Positions 24,001 to 38,538 of a stretch of 64,000 bases of DNA are shown here, piece by piece. The stretch lies in NCBI RefSeq assembly GCF_003576645.1, contig NC_044930.1, positions 9,542,500 through 9,606,499 on the forward strand. Direction: 5' to 3'. Within the stretch, counting starts at the first letter, position 1. Each line of letters begins with the position of its first letter. This DNA is from Ipomoea triloba. Lineage: Eukaryota; Streptophyta; Magnoliopsida; Solanales; Convolvulaceae. The notes beneath the pieces are model-generated. The model was not told where the DNA came from. It saw only the letters and a list, made by a program, of their open reading frames with translations, and made no database searches. A program made the translations under genes and the position numbers.

Positions 24001-24780
24001 TTATTTATTTTGATTTAATCTTCCTACATTTTTAAAATAACCCGCTTTCCCTCTTTACTTTTTTTTTTATTTACAAACTTTAATAACATAATATTTCGGT
24101 TAATCATTTCTATTATTCTTAACTTACTAATTGTAAAATATTTTCTAACATTTTAATAATAATAATAAAATGTCACTTTTTCCCCTTAAGTATATGCTTA
24201 TAGCACTTTTTTCTCCTGAGTTATTCATTAACCACATTTGTCTCCTCAATTATTTTGAAAATGGCGATTTTTCCCTCTTTTATGTTAAATGAATATTTTA
24301 CCCTTAAAAATAAGTATTTCATTTATTTTTTTTTTCTCCAATAAATTATTGCTCATATATGAAATCAAAATAATGCAAAAAAGAAGCATAACCCATTTGC
24401 AAATATTATCACTATAATTTTAAGTTAATGGTAGTAACAAAATTAATACTTAAACATAAATAATTCATTAATACCAATTAATTATAATTATAATATTTAC
24501 AAATGGTGTATGCTCTTTTTTGTATTTATTTTGATTTCACATATAAGTATATATGACTGCGGTTCGATTTTGATTCACGATTCTGGGAAATGATAAATCG
24601 AAACCAGAACCTTTTAGGGAGGTTCTTGTTCTGGTTCCCATGATTGCAGTAGGCGCTAGGCGCTAGTCGTGCGGTAGACTAGCGCCTAGCGCCTATGCGG
24701 TCTAGGCAATGCCTAGGCGGTACCTAGGCGGCGACCTATAAAAACACAAAAATAATGCAGGTGTGTGGGTGTATGTCATA

Positions 24781-24822
<42 letters not shown>

Positions 24823-25255
24823 TACTTCTTTTACTTATATAAATAAATAAATTTAAAATAAATACAATAAAAAAATTAACAAGGCCGACTCGCTCGAGTT
24901 AACTCGGCTAACTCTGCGGATGGAGCGTTTTACACTAGACAGCTTTCACTCCGGGCTATTCTAGGGTCTTTTTGAACCGTAGCAAACACCGGGTAGCCCT
25001 CTTCTAGGTAATCAAGAAAAGTGTACACCGGTAAGAATGTTAATGTGTTTGAGAGGATGGAGCAATCATATGATTCATACAAACTTCAACTGTAATATGT
25101 GTAGCAGGAATAGAGAATCAAGAACATAGAGTTATTGTGATGAGTAGGAAGTTAAGTGAGAAACGAGCAGCAAGCTTTTTAAATCAGTTCAAGAAAATTA
25201 TCCACAAGCTATCAATAAAATGCTTTAGATGAACTACTTGCAAAAATCAACATTA
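24001..25255. other. Intergenic with a fragment of the TAGGCGC hAT-MITE family
   Basis: No gene is seen. A GC-rich piece at about 24648-24735 (repeated CTAGGCGC) resembles the arms of the MITE at 34359-34869. (TA)n follows at about 24782-24820. Confidence 0.45.
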
Positions 25256-27126
25256 CTACTGAAAGCTAAATGTTACCAGTGAGCTGATCCTCAATAGAAC
25301 ATGGACTATTTGTAAAATCAACTGACTGTGCAAAATTTGAGGAAGTGGCAGCTTGACTTTTTGGATTCGGTTCATCGGGAATAACTTCAGAAACTCCTCG
25401 CAACTTGAGAGTCTTATCTTCTTTGATTGGCTCAATTTCTTCCTCAAATAAATTCATCATCATATTTCTAAAAACCCTGTATCGCTAACAAAAAATTTTT
25501 GATTCCTACTTTCTTTCCCATGCACCTTCAATCTTTTCTTGTCAATGAAGTTCTCTTCACCTGGCGTACAAGGTATGATTTCTTCTTCTTTTTGTTTTTG
25601 TTTTTTTTTTAAACAAGTGTTTAATTGAATCTGCAAAACAAACTAACATATATGATGAAAGTTAAATAATTAAAAAAAAAAAAGAAACAAAAATTAAGTT
25701 AAGCATTTTTTTTAATTTTTAATTTTTTTTATACCAGACAAAAAAAATCATTTTGTTGTTAAGTAAGTTTACTTGGTCGCCACACTTGTCGTGGTTTGTT
25801 TCGTCTACAACGCCTCCATCCATGTCCTTTCATATTACACCTAAAACATTCTTTGTTAAAAAAATAGTTCACATACCTTTTACCTTCAGTGTTTCTCCGT
25901 GATCTCTTTTCTGGCACCCATGAATTTTTCTTATTTCCTTCCCTACTTGTGAATCCTAGACCTCCTTTGTTATGGTTATTCACTCCTGGCTGAAGGATTT
26001 CATTTAGACTATTAGTGCCTGTGTTCAACATTCTCACACGTTTTTTGAAATTTTCCAATTCTTTTTGTAGTTTTGTTCATTTGAAACATTCGTGCCTAAA
26101 TCAATCTTAAGTTCTTCTACGAAGGTTTTTAGGGCTGAATTTTCCAACTCTAAAGACTCAACATTCTTAATTAACATAAGGTTCAGCTTACTTATCTTAC
26201 ATCAGTTCTTGTACAAATCTTCATAAGCTTCTACGAGGTCAACGTCCTCATCGTCAGTCTGTATCTCTTCATTTGCCTCATGTGTAAGGTTAACATCATC
26301 ACCATCAGTCTGTATCTCTTCAGCTACCTCATGTGCTCCTGTTGTGGTAGGTTGTATCTGATTGGAGTCCCTCATTACCTCACTATCTTCCATAACTTCT
26401 TCTGTAATTTTGAAGAACTTCTCATAGTTTGCACGTTTTTCCACATCATCAGGGTGGTGCATGTTGCAATGGAATGCAACAAAATTTCCTGTCTGTTGTT
26501 CTGCTTGTTCACCATTGTCTGAATCTTCCGAATCACTCCAGGTAAATGTGTACGATTTCTTATATTTGTTGTTTCCACAGTCCACTGCAATGTGTCCATA
26601 ACCTCCACATTCATAGCATTGAATGCCTTTGAGCTTGAAATCTTGATTTTGACCTTTTGGCTTTTGAGTATTTTCCAGTTCCACCCCCTTTGCAATTTGT
26701 TTTCAGCCTTCCTTGTCCATTAGCTTTCTTTAGTATTTTGCCAAATTTTTTAGACAGCATGGCCATGACGTCGTTCATTTCTGTATCATAGTCAGCTCTT
26801 GCAGGTGCCATAGCGCCGAATGCAACTCCTTTGTTGTCCTTGGTCAGGTAGCTATCTTCTTCCTCAATTTCCAACTCAAAAGTCTACAAATTTCTCATTA
26901 ACGCATCTAAAGTTAGAGTTTTTAGATTTGTTGATTGCTTTATAGCAACAGCTTGCATCTTAAACCTCAGGGGTAAGGATCTCAAAACTTTTCGAACCAC
27001 TTTTTCTTCCTCAAATGGTTCGCCCAAGTTTTGTGCACCATTTACCAGGTTTTTTACCCTCGCACTGAACTCATATACTGTTTCAATTTCTTCCATTCTC
27101 AGACTTTCATACTTGGTCATGAGCAA
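25256..27126 (-). pseudogene. Degenerate Copia-type gag (UBN2 domain and zinc knuckles)
   Basis: Read from 27126 downward in broken frames. A UBN2-like capsid segment (27126-26884) has YESLRMEEIETVYEFSARVK and VLRSLPLRFKMQAVAI. Next comes an acidic stretch, then a zinc knuckle CYECGGYGHIAVDC (CX2CX4HX4C) near 26610. An acidic tail follows, then a second knuckle CFRCNMKGHGWRRC near 25835. Frames change at least three times. No protease, integrase, reverse transcriptase or LTR was found next to it. It is a dead, gag-only remnant; such gag proteins package the element's RNA. Confidence 0.7.
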
Positions 27127-28021
27127 TTGTAATTTTGAGACTTTGACGGATCCTGTAGTATAATATAAAGTAATTTAAGAAGCGTCAAAATAAGTACACA
27201 GTTGAATTTGATAACGCAGTTGAAGAACACCTCCTAATCTGCGGGGCCACGCCCAAAAACGTTTTCACTCCTTAAGATCAACCCGCTGGTTTTACAATTA
27301 CAAGGTTCAACGAATTACAAAACTAGATCTACCACATATTTAAACATTAACCTTATAAAACAACTTTATGAAAAAGTTTGCACGTACAATTTGAACTAAT
27401 TCTACCAATTAAAAAACTATAAACCAACCTGAATTTTAACACAGCTTGTATTGAAATAATTTAGAGCTGATTTCTTCGGATAGTACACCAATCTTTCCTT
27501 GCATTGAAGTTTATTCACAGCACCTTCCTGACTATATATTTGTATATTGAAACTCTGAAACTTCAATTTTTCCATTGTTTGAATTGTCTATTTATAGGTT
27601 TAACTTTCCCTTTGATTCTTTCAATTTCGCATGTCCACGCTTCCACGTTTACCGCTTGCATTGTGTTTTAATTTCCCTAAAATGTTGCTTCCACGTTCGC
27701 GTGATCACACTATGCATATTCCATTTTCCAATTTGCTTTTTCCATTTTCTATTGCACACGTCCATCCTTTTTCACTTTTAATTTCATGCATTTCATTTCC
27801 ACTACACACACTTTCACGTACCATTTTCATATTGCATGCATACACGTACTTGTGTATACATTAATACTATGCATTCGCTTTCCATTTCCATTTTCATTTT
27901 GTGTTTGATTTTTATGCCAATCCAAGTCTTTATCTCAAATATATATCTTAATCATACGTACTATATATATTAATTATGTAGTATATATATTATATATACT
28001 AACAATATATATATATATATA
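27127..28021. other. Intergenic, no gene seen
   Basis: Contains a C/T-rich part on + (about 27560-27900). It may include the leader of the gag remnant, but no LTR ends were recognised. (TA)n lies just before 28022. Confidence 0.4.
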
Positions 28022-28206
28022 TATGTGTGTGTTGTACGTTCCAATCAACCAAATGGCATCAGGCTCCACAAACTCAGTGCGCCAAGGTGGAACCGGTCCA
28101 TACTGGCTCTTCCTGATGACAACCAAGATTCCATTATCAGCCAAGTCTAGCAACGTGGCCGCCCGAGAATCGCCTAGAATTTGGGTTCTGAAGTCGAAGT
28201 TGTTAG
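28022..28206 (-). pseudogene. TraB-domain gene fragment, copy 1
   Basis: The minus strand encodes LLDLADNGILVV...KSQYGPVPPWRTEFVEPDAIWLIGT. It matches copies 2 and 3, where the reading continues after a (TA)n interruption into DVEKVIRVVRPDN. The GTxHxS...DVExVIxxxRPD pattern suggests the start of a TraB/PrgY-type domain. This copy lacks that second part, carries a small deletion relative to the others, and is flanked immediately by a Helitron end. It is not a functional gene. Confidence 0.5.
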
Positions 28207-28255
28207 AAAAAATGCAAGCCACCAAAAGAATTTGTGGTTCTCATTTATTAAATAA

Positions 28256-29803
28256 CTAGTTTTATATGCGCATTGCACTAATGAGTTAATGTCCAATGTT
28301 TATATTTAAATAAATATTTAAAAGTATATTAATGCAAGATTATATAGGAGAAGTTTATACATGGGTAATTGAATGTCGAATTTTTTTATTTAAATATCTA
28401 ACTCAAAGTATATGAATCCAAGATAATATAGAAAATTCATTATAATTATTACTAAAATAAATGTTTGCAACCTTGTAAAATCGATAGTCTAAATATTTGT
28501 CTAAAAATGATAGTCTAAATAAATACTACTTTTTATTTGAATTTTTCTAAGTGTTCTTAATTCTCTTATGAGTAACATTGTCATTGTCTTCATCTTTACT
28601 ATTTGTTCTCTTCCTTTTTGTTGGTAGTGCGATATTTGCAATTCGGTTATTGTTGGTAGCATAGATGACAACGTCATGCAATGAGATTATGATATAGGAG
28701 CTATGGACTTTCCTTTAGGTGTTCTGCTTGGGGTTCATTTGGTTCAACCATTATTGTTGAATGAGTTATTGTGGATAAAGAAATCCCTAGTTTAAGAAAA
28801 AAAGATTAAATAAATTAATAAAAATTTGAAAATTTAAAATATTATATATTCCAAAGATATTAAAAGGTAGTTTCTCGCTTCAATTTGCTGGGTAATGAGT
28901 TATTTGAGTACTTTCGTTGTCAACAAATCCTCCAAGTAGTTAATATGATTGGTTTCAAACTATTCTTTTTTATTTTTTTTCATGGTATTAAAGAAATACA
29001 TATTTATCATTTTTTGGTGTAACTATTAATTTATTTAATTCAATAAAAGTAAAATAGAGCGATTCCGCTTCAATTAGTTGGGTTATTTGAGTACTCTCTT
29101 TGTCAATCAATCCACAAGTAGTTAATATAATTAGCTTCAAATTTTTTTAAAATTTTTTTTCATAGTATTAATAAAATACTTGGTAAATAAATATATAACA
29201 TTATTTCGTACTATAACTTCGATATTTAATTACAAGATATTGTAAAAATAAGATAATTGACAATGTAATGAATATCAATTGATAAATTTGAATGTAAAGA
29301 ATCTTTGCATGAGAGAAAATAAAGACAATATAACTAATGAAATTATTTCTCTTATTTAATATTTTTTGATAATGAATAATTTTTTCAAATAAAAGTATTG
29401 TAGACACATAATTCTAAATTAAAGAAATACATATGTATCATTTTTTGTTGTAGCTACTAATTTATTTAATTTAATAAGAGTAAATAGAGTGAGAAACTTA
29501 ATTATGTCAAATTTGACTGAGATGAGGTTCGAACCTAAGACCTTTCTTATAGAAATTAATGGATAAGTTAAAAGTTAACAGAATATTAACGGAGAAGAGA
29601 ATATTTAACGGAAAACTTAACGGATAATCATAAAAGTAAGGTTAAATTAGGTAATCTCTATTAATAATATTAATATGAATTATCTTAACCATCTATTTGA
29701 TTGAATAATTCATCTGAACCATCCATTTGATTAAATAATTTGACCGCCATTTTTTCTACCCATTTTAGGCCTAACTCTCTTTGGCTCTTATTAGTATAGT
29801 AGA
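28256..29803 (-). mobile_element. Complete non-autonomous Helitron
   Basis: On the minus strand the element starts TCTACTATACTAATAAGAGC at 29803 and ends ATATAAAACTAG at 28256. The host bases are A on the 5' side and T on the 3' side, the A|T insertion site of Helitrons, with no target duplication. A GC-rich GCGCAT stretch lies just before the CTAG. The 1548-bp interior has no Rep/helicase ORF. Its 3' part recurs at 780-1050 (inverted) and an internal part at 49579-49900. Confidence 0.75.
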
Positions 29804-29857
29804 TAATTCTTGGATTTATTTTAACCATAGTGAGCGACTAGGATTTATTGTTATAAT

Positions 29858-30285
29858 CAGTGTTGCAAAAATCCCGCTTAGGCACCGATTAATCAGCGCG
29901 CTGACCGGCCGCCTAGCGTATCATCATAATCGGTGGTCTAGGTGGCTTGCTGGCTAGGCAGCCGACTAGGCCGCCTAAGCGCCGCTTAGGTGCTGACCGG
30001 CTAGGCCTTCTAGGCCGACTAGGCATCGATTAGGCTTCCTAGACACCGACTAGGTCACCTAGTCTACTGAATAGCTATTGTTCCCTTCTTTTTTAAATGG
30101 GTTATTTAACTCAAAAAGACATTGCTTTGAACGAAATAACCTTAAATTGTTCAAACTCTATGTGTTTTTTAGGTTAATATTTAATATTTTTAGTATTAAC
30201 TATTAAATAGTTTATAATTATCACGTCTTAAGAATTTAAAAAATAAAAAAAATAAATAAATAATAGACGGGCGCCTAAGCGTGCA
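29858..30285. mobile_element. Partial hAT-type MITE of the TAGGCGC family
   Basis: Starts CAGTGTTGCAAAAATCCCGC, the terminal repeat of the family at 34359-34869, and carries many CTAGGC and GCCGACTAGG units. The interior matches an AACTCAAAAAGACATTG-like segment of the other copy. The far terminus is missing. Confidence 0.6.
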
Positions 30286-31614
30286 TTCATATTCCGGGGA
30301 CGTGCATTTATGCTCCAAGGCATATTGTTGTTAACGTCGGGCCATCGAGGCGGGTAGTCTCCACCTCCCCAAATAATTCTACGAGCTAGATCATACAATC
30401 TAAAGGTAAGAATTATATATTAACTCTTTAATGTGTGTGATTATTCATTTTGTATTAGTTGCACATTGTTAATGCTCAAAACCTTTCCTATGAATTTGCA
30501 GAATGCGATATGATTAATCTCCAGGATATAAATGATTAATCTTGATTTACAAAATCTCATGTTATTATTTTTATCGGTTTGCATGCATTTCTTAGGCTTA
30601 GAGCCTTTAAAAGAATGATGTGACTTTCTTTGCTATTTGAGGATAGAAATTGCTTATATATGTGATTAGCCTTTTAAGAGGTGTAAGATAAAATATACAT
30701 GCATGAATATATTTTTGTGATTTCATAAAATCTATATAAATTTTTTGAGGTGTACTATAGAGGGACTACATGTATGAGTAATTTCCACACATAATAGTGA
30801 TAGTCCATTAAAAAACCAAAAAAAAAAAACAAAAAAATAGATACTCAGAGATTATTAAGATATAGAAAAGAAAGTCAAAACTTTTTTTTTTGAAAAGAAG
30901 AAAGTCAAAACTTGATCTACTGAAATGGCTTGACGACTACAAGAATTGTGGTGGCCATATGACTCGTAATGGTAAGCACCATAGTCATCATGTGCGCCAT
31001 GTACAATGTATCTACTAAATCACATATTAAAGTTTTATGTGTATCTAAATATTGTAAATTGTTAATAGAACTGAAAAAGTCATATCCTCAATGGAAAGTT
31101 TAAAATCATTCTTTAATACACTGTCTAGGAATGTGGTTTGTAAGTAACTTCGGTTTCACCACTTGACTTGGGAGTTTTTAAGATTACCATTTTATATTAA
31201 GTACATAATAATAGCAATGATTTAAATTACCATTTTATAAATAAATGGGGACTATTTATTTTTTTTTAGAATAAATTTAAAATTTGTATTATATCAATGC
31301 TATATATGAGTTTATGAATTTCCTCAAGTGGAAGGAAAAATAGTGAACTTGAAATAACTTTAAATGTTAAAGTTATACATGTTGAATTCACCTTGTTAAA
31401 ATTTATGTAGATAAATCATTTTCTAATAAATGTCAGTGTGAATATATTCTTTGAATATGAGATTTATGTCTCTCAAAAAATTATGTGAAATTTGTGATTA
31501 TGTTGTTCAACTTGAAGTATCATGCAAAAATAACATTATCTTTGTGGTTTACCGGCAATGGGCATTTATATATATGATTTAATTAAAATCTTAGTTGAGT
31601 CATTTTGAAGGACC
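30286..31614. other. Intergenic, no gene seen
   Basis: AT-rich sequence with poly(A) and poly(T) runs. I see no coding region, RNA gene or defined repeat. Confidence 0.5.
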
Positions 31615-32100
31615 TGTTGATAGGATATATATCCAAGAACTTGGTCGGATATATATCCTGGTCTATGGACCCTTTCATCCAAGAACCTGGTAGGATACGA
31701 ATCTCCTCAAAGCCTGGGCCATTTCCCGACCTAATCCGAGCTCCTCTTGCGTCTAGAATAGCTTAAACCGAGCCCATTTGATTATTGGTTAGTCAGACAT
31801 ATCGTGACACATGGACGTTATTCCTTCGGTCCGAGCCCACTTCGTGCATGTGAGACATGTGGCAAGCATGCTAGCCCCTCGGCATGTGTCTCTTCCAAAT
31901 CTCCTATAAATACTTCGCGAGGCACTTGTGTAAAGGACCTTTGGGCAATTCCCACACCATTGCTACTAGCTCGGGAACCTCTGGCCACAACCGTCTCTTT
32001 CTCGAGCCCAACATCATACAAAAAGATATATGAGCGTATTCCAATGTACTTACTGACTACATACTAGTACAAATATAGATACTTTGTAGAATTTACAACA
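31615..32100 (+). mobile_element. LTR of an LTR retrotransposon (5' LTR)
   Basis: A 486-bp segment with TGTTG...CAACA inverted tips, followed after two bases by ATTTTGGCGTCGTTCGTGGG, which resembles the primer-binding/leader motif after the 5' LTR in plant Ty3-type elements. It contains two close copies of GGATATATATCC and TATAAATACTTC near 31905, a possible TATA box. No matching 3' LTR was found in the window. Confidence 0.6.
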
Positions 32101-33417
32101 TCATTTTGGCGTCGTTCGTGGGGATCGGCAGAAGTTGCTGCAAGCTCGTCTCGAGTCCTCAACCATGCAACAATTCATCTATGATACAGAGCAGAATTCT
32201 GAGTAAGTGGGATTGGACCTCCGCTCCCAGCTATCGCTTCGGCAAGCGTCAACTACAACAGCGCAACCCGAAATGACCTCTACCGGTATAACCGGTCTCA
32301 GCACATTTATGACAGGTGTAATACATCCATTCACCCCGAGCTGGGTAGCGAATCCTTTAATGTGTGGCTATATCCCCGAATGGAATCCCGCCCCGCTCGA
32401 ATGTAGGTATTCGCTTCCAGGTCCTTCCATGGCGGGTCTTTTTCCTCAACAATTCACATTTCAACCACCCTTGTACACGGTCGTTCCGACCTTTACCAAT
32501 ATGCCATTAGCACCAACAGCAGTAAGCAGCATCATATCGCTTAGCAACAGCTTGATCAACCGATTAAACAAATTAGTAGACCAATTGAAAAAATAACAGT
32601 CTCTAGACCGACAAGGAGAAGCGTCCTCGATTATGATCAGAAGATAAAAATAATAATGTTCTCTAGACCGGCGAGGAGAACTCTCATCGGTTACGATAAG
32701 AAGATCGGAAAAAACAATGGTCTCTAGACCGACAAGGAGAAGCGTCCTCGGTTACGATAAGAAGATCCAAAAAAATAACGTTCTCTAGGCTGACGAGGAG
32801 AAGTGTCATTGGTAACGATTAGAAGATCGAAAAACAACGGTCTCTAGATCGACAAGGAGAATCGTCCTCGGTTACGATCAGAAGATCAGAAAAAAACAGC
32901 ACTCTCTAGACCGACAAGAAGAAGCATCCTCGGTTACGATCAGATGATCGAAAAAATAACGTTCTCTAGACCGACGAGGAGAAGTGTCATTGGTAACGAT
33001 TAGAAGATCGAAAAACAACTGTCTCTAGACTGGCGAGGAGAAGTGTCATCGGTTACGATGAGAAGATCGAAAAAGAACGGTCACTAGACAGGAAAAACCC
33101 GGAGAGGGTAAAGAGGAGGAGCATCCTAATTCAATCAGAAGATTAACAAAGAACGGTCCCTTGACCAAAAAAAAAAGCCCCGAAGAAGGTAAAAGAGAAG
33201 AAGCGTGATCAATCCGATCGAAAGATTAATAAAATATGGTCTCTAGATCGAGAAGCCCGAACACGGGACTTGCAAGGTGAAAAGTCCTTGGTCGAGTATA
33301 CATCTATGTCATTTCCAGTTTGTTTAAGTCTTGAAATCAGCAAAGATAACATGATGTACTTCGCTTCATACATAACCATGGAGGAAGATTGTAAGCTATT
33401 AAAAGAACTGACCAAGT
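32101..33417 (+). mobile_element. Internal remnant of the LTR element with 60-bp tandem repeats
   Basis: Leader sequence is followed by a 129-aa ORF (32207-32596), proline-rich and without gag motifs. A tandem array of about nine ~60-bp units follows (about 32597-33110), each with TCTCTAGACCGACAAGGAGA and GTTACGATCAGAAGATCGAA or variants. The rest (33110-33417) is degraded. There is no pol or zinc knuckle, so the element is non-autonomous or deleted, and a hAT MITE is inserted into it. Confidence 0.55.
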
Positions 33418-33425
33418 GCTATGTG

Positions 33426-33983
33426 TAGGGGTGGGCGTCGGTTCGGTTCGGGTGATACCCGAATTTTATTTCGGATATCCGAAAATTTCGGGTGATGTTT
33501 TTGACACCCGATATCCGAACCAAATTTAATTCGGATATGTTCGGTTCGGGTGAAATTATTTCGGGTTTATTTCAGGTTAGTTTGGATATACCCAAAATTT
33601 TATTTTTATCAATTTTAATTTTTTTTATGTTTTGATTATTTTATTATTTATATTTTTTTCATATACTATCAAACTAAAAATAAGACAAATAGTAATAATT
33701 AACCAATAAACTTTTTAAAATTAATATATTATTAATTATGAAATACATTGATAACTAAATATATAATATATATTATTATATTTATAATAAAATTTCGGTT
33801 AGTTCGGGTTTCGGGTCGGGTGTGGGTAAATTTTTTAACACCCGATATCCGAACCAAATTTATATTCGGATATACCAAAATTTAAAATATCCGAACCGAT
33901 AACTATTTGGGTTCACCCAAAATTTAAAATTCGGTTCGGATTTCGGGTGTTAGTTCGGGTAATCCAAATTACGCCCACCCCTA
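33426..33983. mobile_element. hAT-type MITE, TAGGGGTGGGCG ends
   Basis: Begins TAGGGGTGGGCGTCGGTTCG and ends in its inverse CGCCCACCCCTA. The arms repeat TTCGGGT, CCGAACCAAATT and ATATCCGAA. The exact 8-bp target duplication GCTATGTG flanks it (33418-33425 and 33984-33991). The AT-rich interior has no transposase. Confidence 0.85.
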
Positions 33984-34358
33984 GCTATGTGGACTGCTCA
34001 TATTGCCGTGAGAATTCATTCCATTTGTACATAGCCCAAGTCTAAGGTTAATTTCTATTTTCACAATCGAATTCAAGAAACATCCTATTAATGTTCCTCT
34101 ATTGAGGAGAATCGGTTGGGCCGGGTGTCCCAATTTTCCAATCTTCTTTTCTCCCTTTAACATGCTAGTGCAAATTCTTTGCATCATATATGTATGTATA
34201 AGTATTTATATGTACATACACACACAGTCACACACACACACACATATATATATATATAATCTATTGCATAGAATTACTCAGAATTATTTAAATCAAAATG
34301 ATCATATAAGTCCATAGGGTCCTCACCTAAGTATAGGTCCTAATTTGATCCTTAATAT

Positions 34359-34869
34359 CATGGTTGAAAAAATCGCTAGGCGCTCCCTAGCTAGGCGCTC
34401 GGGGAGCGCCTAGCGCCTAGGACACCTAGCCGGGGATTAATCGGCGCTAGGCGCCCGTGTATTTTTTTATTTTATTTTTTATTTTTAAAAAATTTGTTTA
34501 AGTATTTTTAATTTTTTAAGACTAATAATTATAAAGTATATAATACTTTAATAGTTAATACTAAAATATTAAATATTAACCTAAAAAATATCTAAAGTTT
34601 GTACAAGTTAGGATTATTTCGCTCAAAACGATGTTGTTTTGAGTGAAATAACCCATTAAAAAAAAAAAAAGAACAATAGTTAATCGACCGACTAGAAAGC
34701 CTAGTCGGTCTAGTCGACGCCTAGGCGGTCAGCGCCTAAGCGGCCTAGGCGGTCGCCTAGCCGGCCAGCCGCCTAGACCACCATTTAATGTGATACGCTA
34801 GGCGGTCGACCAGCGCCTAGCGCCTAGGCGGGGGTTAATCGGCGCCTAGGCGGGATTTTTGCAACACTG
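34359..34869. mobile_element. hAT-type MITE, TAGGCGC family, complete copy
   Basis: The left end CATGGTTGAAAAAATCGCTAGG and right end GGGATTTTTGCAACACTG are imperfect inverted repeats; the arms are dense in CTAGGCG. The exact 8-bp target duplication CTTAATAT flanks it (34351-34358 and 34870-34877). The interior contains a GTTGTTTTGAGTGAAATAAC segment shared with the copy at 29858. Confidence 0.8.
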
Positions 34870-34873
34870 CTTA

Positions 34874-34877
<4 letters not shown>

Positions 34878-34930
<53 letters not shown>
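34878..34930. repeat. (TG)n microsatellite
   Basis: About 26 TG units directly after the hAT MITE target duplication. Confidence 0.95.
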
Positions 34931-34931
<1 letters not shown>

Positions 34932-35014
34932 CGAATTGACAGGCAAGTTAAGGAAATTAAAAGATGGAAAACAGTGTATAGCTAGCTAACTAGCTTAATT
35001 AATTGCTTGCTCGT

Positions 35015-35300
35015 GCAGAGCTCCACAGCAACATTATATTGTCAGGTCTGACAAGACGAATAACCGTCTCAACATCAACCGCGGAATCTTGACAAGTATA
35101 TATATATGTGTTGTTCCAATAAACCAAATGGCATCAGGTTCCACAAACTCAGTGCGCCAAGGTGGAACTGGTCCATACTGGCTCTTCGGCTCTTCCTGAT
35201 GACAATATAATCAACTGAACCAAGATTCCATTATCACCCAAGTCTAGCAACTCAGGTTGAGTTTCCGCTATGGCGGCCCCAGAATTTGGGTTCTGAAGTC
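35015..35300 (-). pseudogene. TraB-domain gene fragment, copy 2
   Basis: The minus strand reads PELLDLGDNGI..., then SQYGPVPPWRTEFVEPDAIW, then GTT, with a short TATATATA interruption, then QDSAVDVETVIRLVRPDNI. The last part fits the DVExVIxxxRPD segment of TraB/PrgY domains. Frames differ across the parts and the fragment is cut off both ways, so it is a relic. It ends about 30 bp before leader block U3, the same arrangement as copy 3 before U4. Confidence 0.55.
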
Positions 35301-35326
35301 GAAGTCAATCGGTGGAGGGGAATTAA

Positions 35327-35555
35327 CTAAAGCTAGCTTGGCGAATCTGTGCTATAAACCAAAAAAAAATAAAAAAATAAAAAAAAAATAAAATAAAATA
35401 AAATAAAATGGAGAAAGCAAAAAACTTCAACACCTTGAAATCCAACCATTTCTTATCTATAAAAAGCATTACTTACGATTTCTTATCTATAAAAAGCAAC
35501 CAAATGCCAAATAAACCTTGGCAACAAATACTCCTGTGTCAAAGGCTGCAGTGAG
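35327..35555 (+). promoter_or_regulatory. Conserved leader block U3 upstream of DUF247 gene 3
   Basis: Matches U1, with TGTGCTATAAA near 35347 and GTCAAAGGCTGCAGTGAG before the GTATGT donor at 35556. It carries an extra A-rich (AAAAT)n insertion (about 35362-35410) and a short duplication of TTTCTTATCTATAAAAAGCA. Inferred promoter and noncoding exon of gene 3. Confidence 0.5.
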
Positions 35556-36030
35556 GTATGTATGCTTGATGCTTCGTTGATTTTTCAGTTTCATTCATGC
35601 TTTCAATCAAAGTTTCAAATTACAGACATATAATTTCTTATTTGTGAAGTTGCTCGCCCCTAATTATTGTGGCATGTCTTGAGTGAGTTCATGTGTATTT
35701 CAGATAGTTAAAATAATCACAACTATGATTCCATGTTAATTAACATTCAGAGGTCACTAATTAGGAAAGTCCATACTTTCTTGGCAAACTTAAGAGGTGG
35801 AAAACTATAATATATATACTTTGTACCTGTATGCATAGACGTATGCATTCAAGGTATAAATGTATATATATATATAATTCTTACACAAATATTTGCATGC
35901 AGTACATAACCTACGGAGATACATTTTTATTACAAAATCTACATACATGGTTTATGTAAGTATATTTTCTCATGTCAGATTAAATTATCACCATGTAACA
36001 TCCAAGTAACTTTTCCTTAGAGTTTGGATA
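35556..36030. other. Duplicated noncoding DNA after U3
   Basis: No gene is seen. It aligns with 50867-51380, including a TATGCATTCAAGGTATAAATG stretch. Confidence 0.5.
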
Positions 36031-38085
<2,055 letters not shown>

Positions 38086-38090
<5 letters not shown>

Positions 38091-38538
38091 CTTGGAGAAC
38101 ACATGAGATGAGTCTTAGTAATCAGAAAGTGATCTAAGATTGATCTTGAAAAGATCTGAGAAGAGTCAGACAAATGCTCTAAAAGAGGTTTGAGATGAAA
38201 GATTTTACACTGATAAAAGTCTAAGAGATGAAAAGTTAATTTCATTGATGTCCTATTTTCTTATGTTATTTGGAGTAAATACTAGAGGATATATCTTTAG
38301 ATAAAATTCTCAGTTACACAACTTAACAAGGGAATTCTTCGCAGAGCAACCCGAGATTTTCGTATATCTTCTTATATCTCATAGGTCTTAATAAACTTAT
38401 AGAAAAGTTATTACACACCTGAAGATTTCATATGATCCAGTTTTTATTTCCTTATTTTCATGTATTTTTTGTTGCATCTCAAAATATTATTGAATACAAG
38501 CACGCTTTCCAACAAGCTTAGTTTCATAGACATACTTG
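38086..38538. other. Noncoding DNA before gene 3 exon 1
   Basis: No gene is seen. It aligns with 51650-52074 before gene 4 (GGAGAACACATGAGATG...), so both units share this leader. Confidence 0.5.

Noticed and set aside
31804..32067. 87-aa ORF in the 31.8-32.1 kb region
   Set aside because: It lies within the LTR bounded by TGTTG...CAACA and has no recognised domain.
32207..32596. 129-aa proline-rich ORF downstream of the LTR
   Set aside because: No gag, zinc-knuckle or other domain; it lies in a decayed retroelement, so it is described only inside that element.
32597..33110. CRISPR-like array of ~60-bp units
   Set aside because: The units are tandem without spacers, the context is eukaryotic and retrotransposon-derived.
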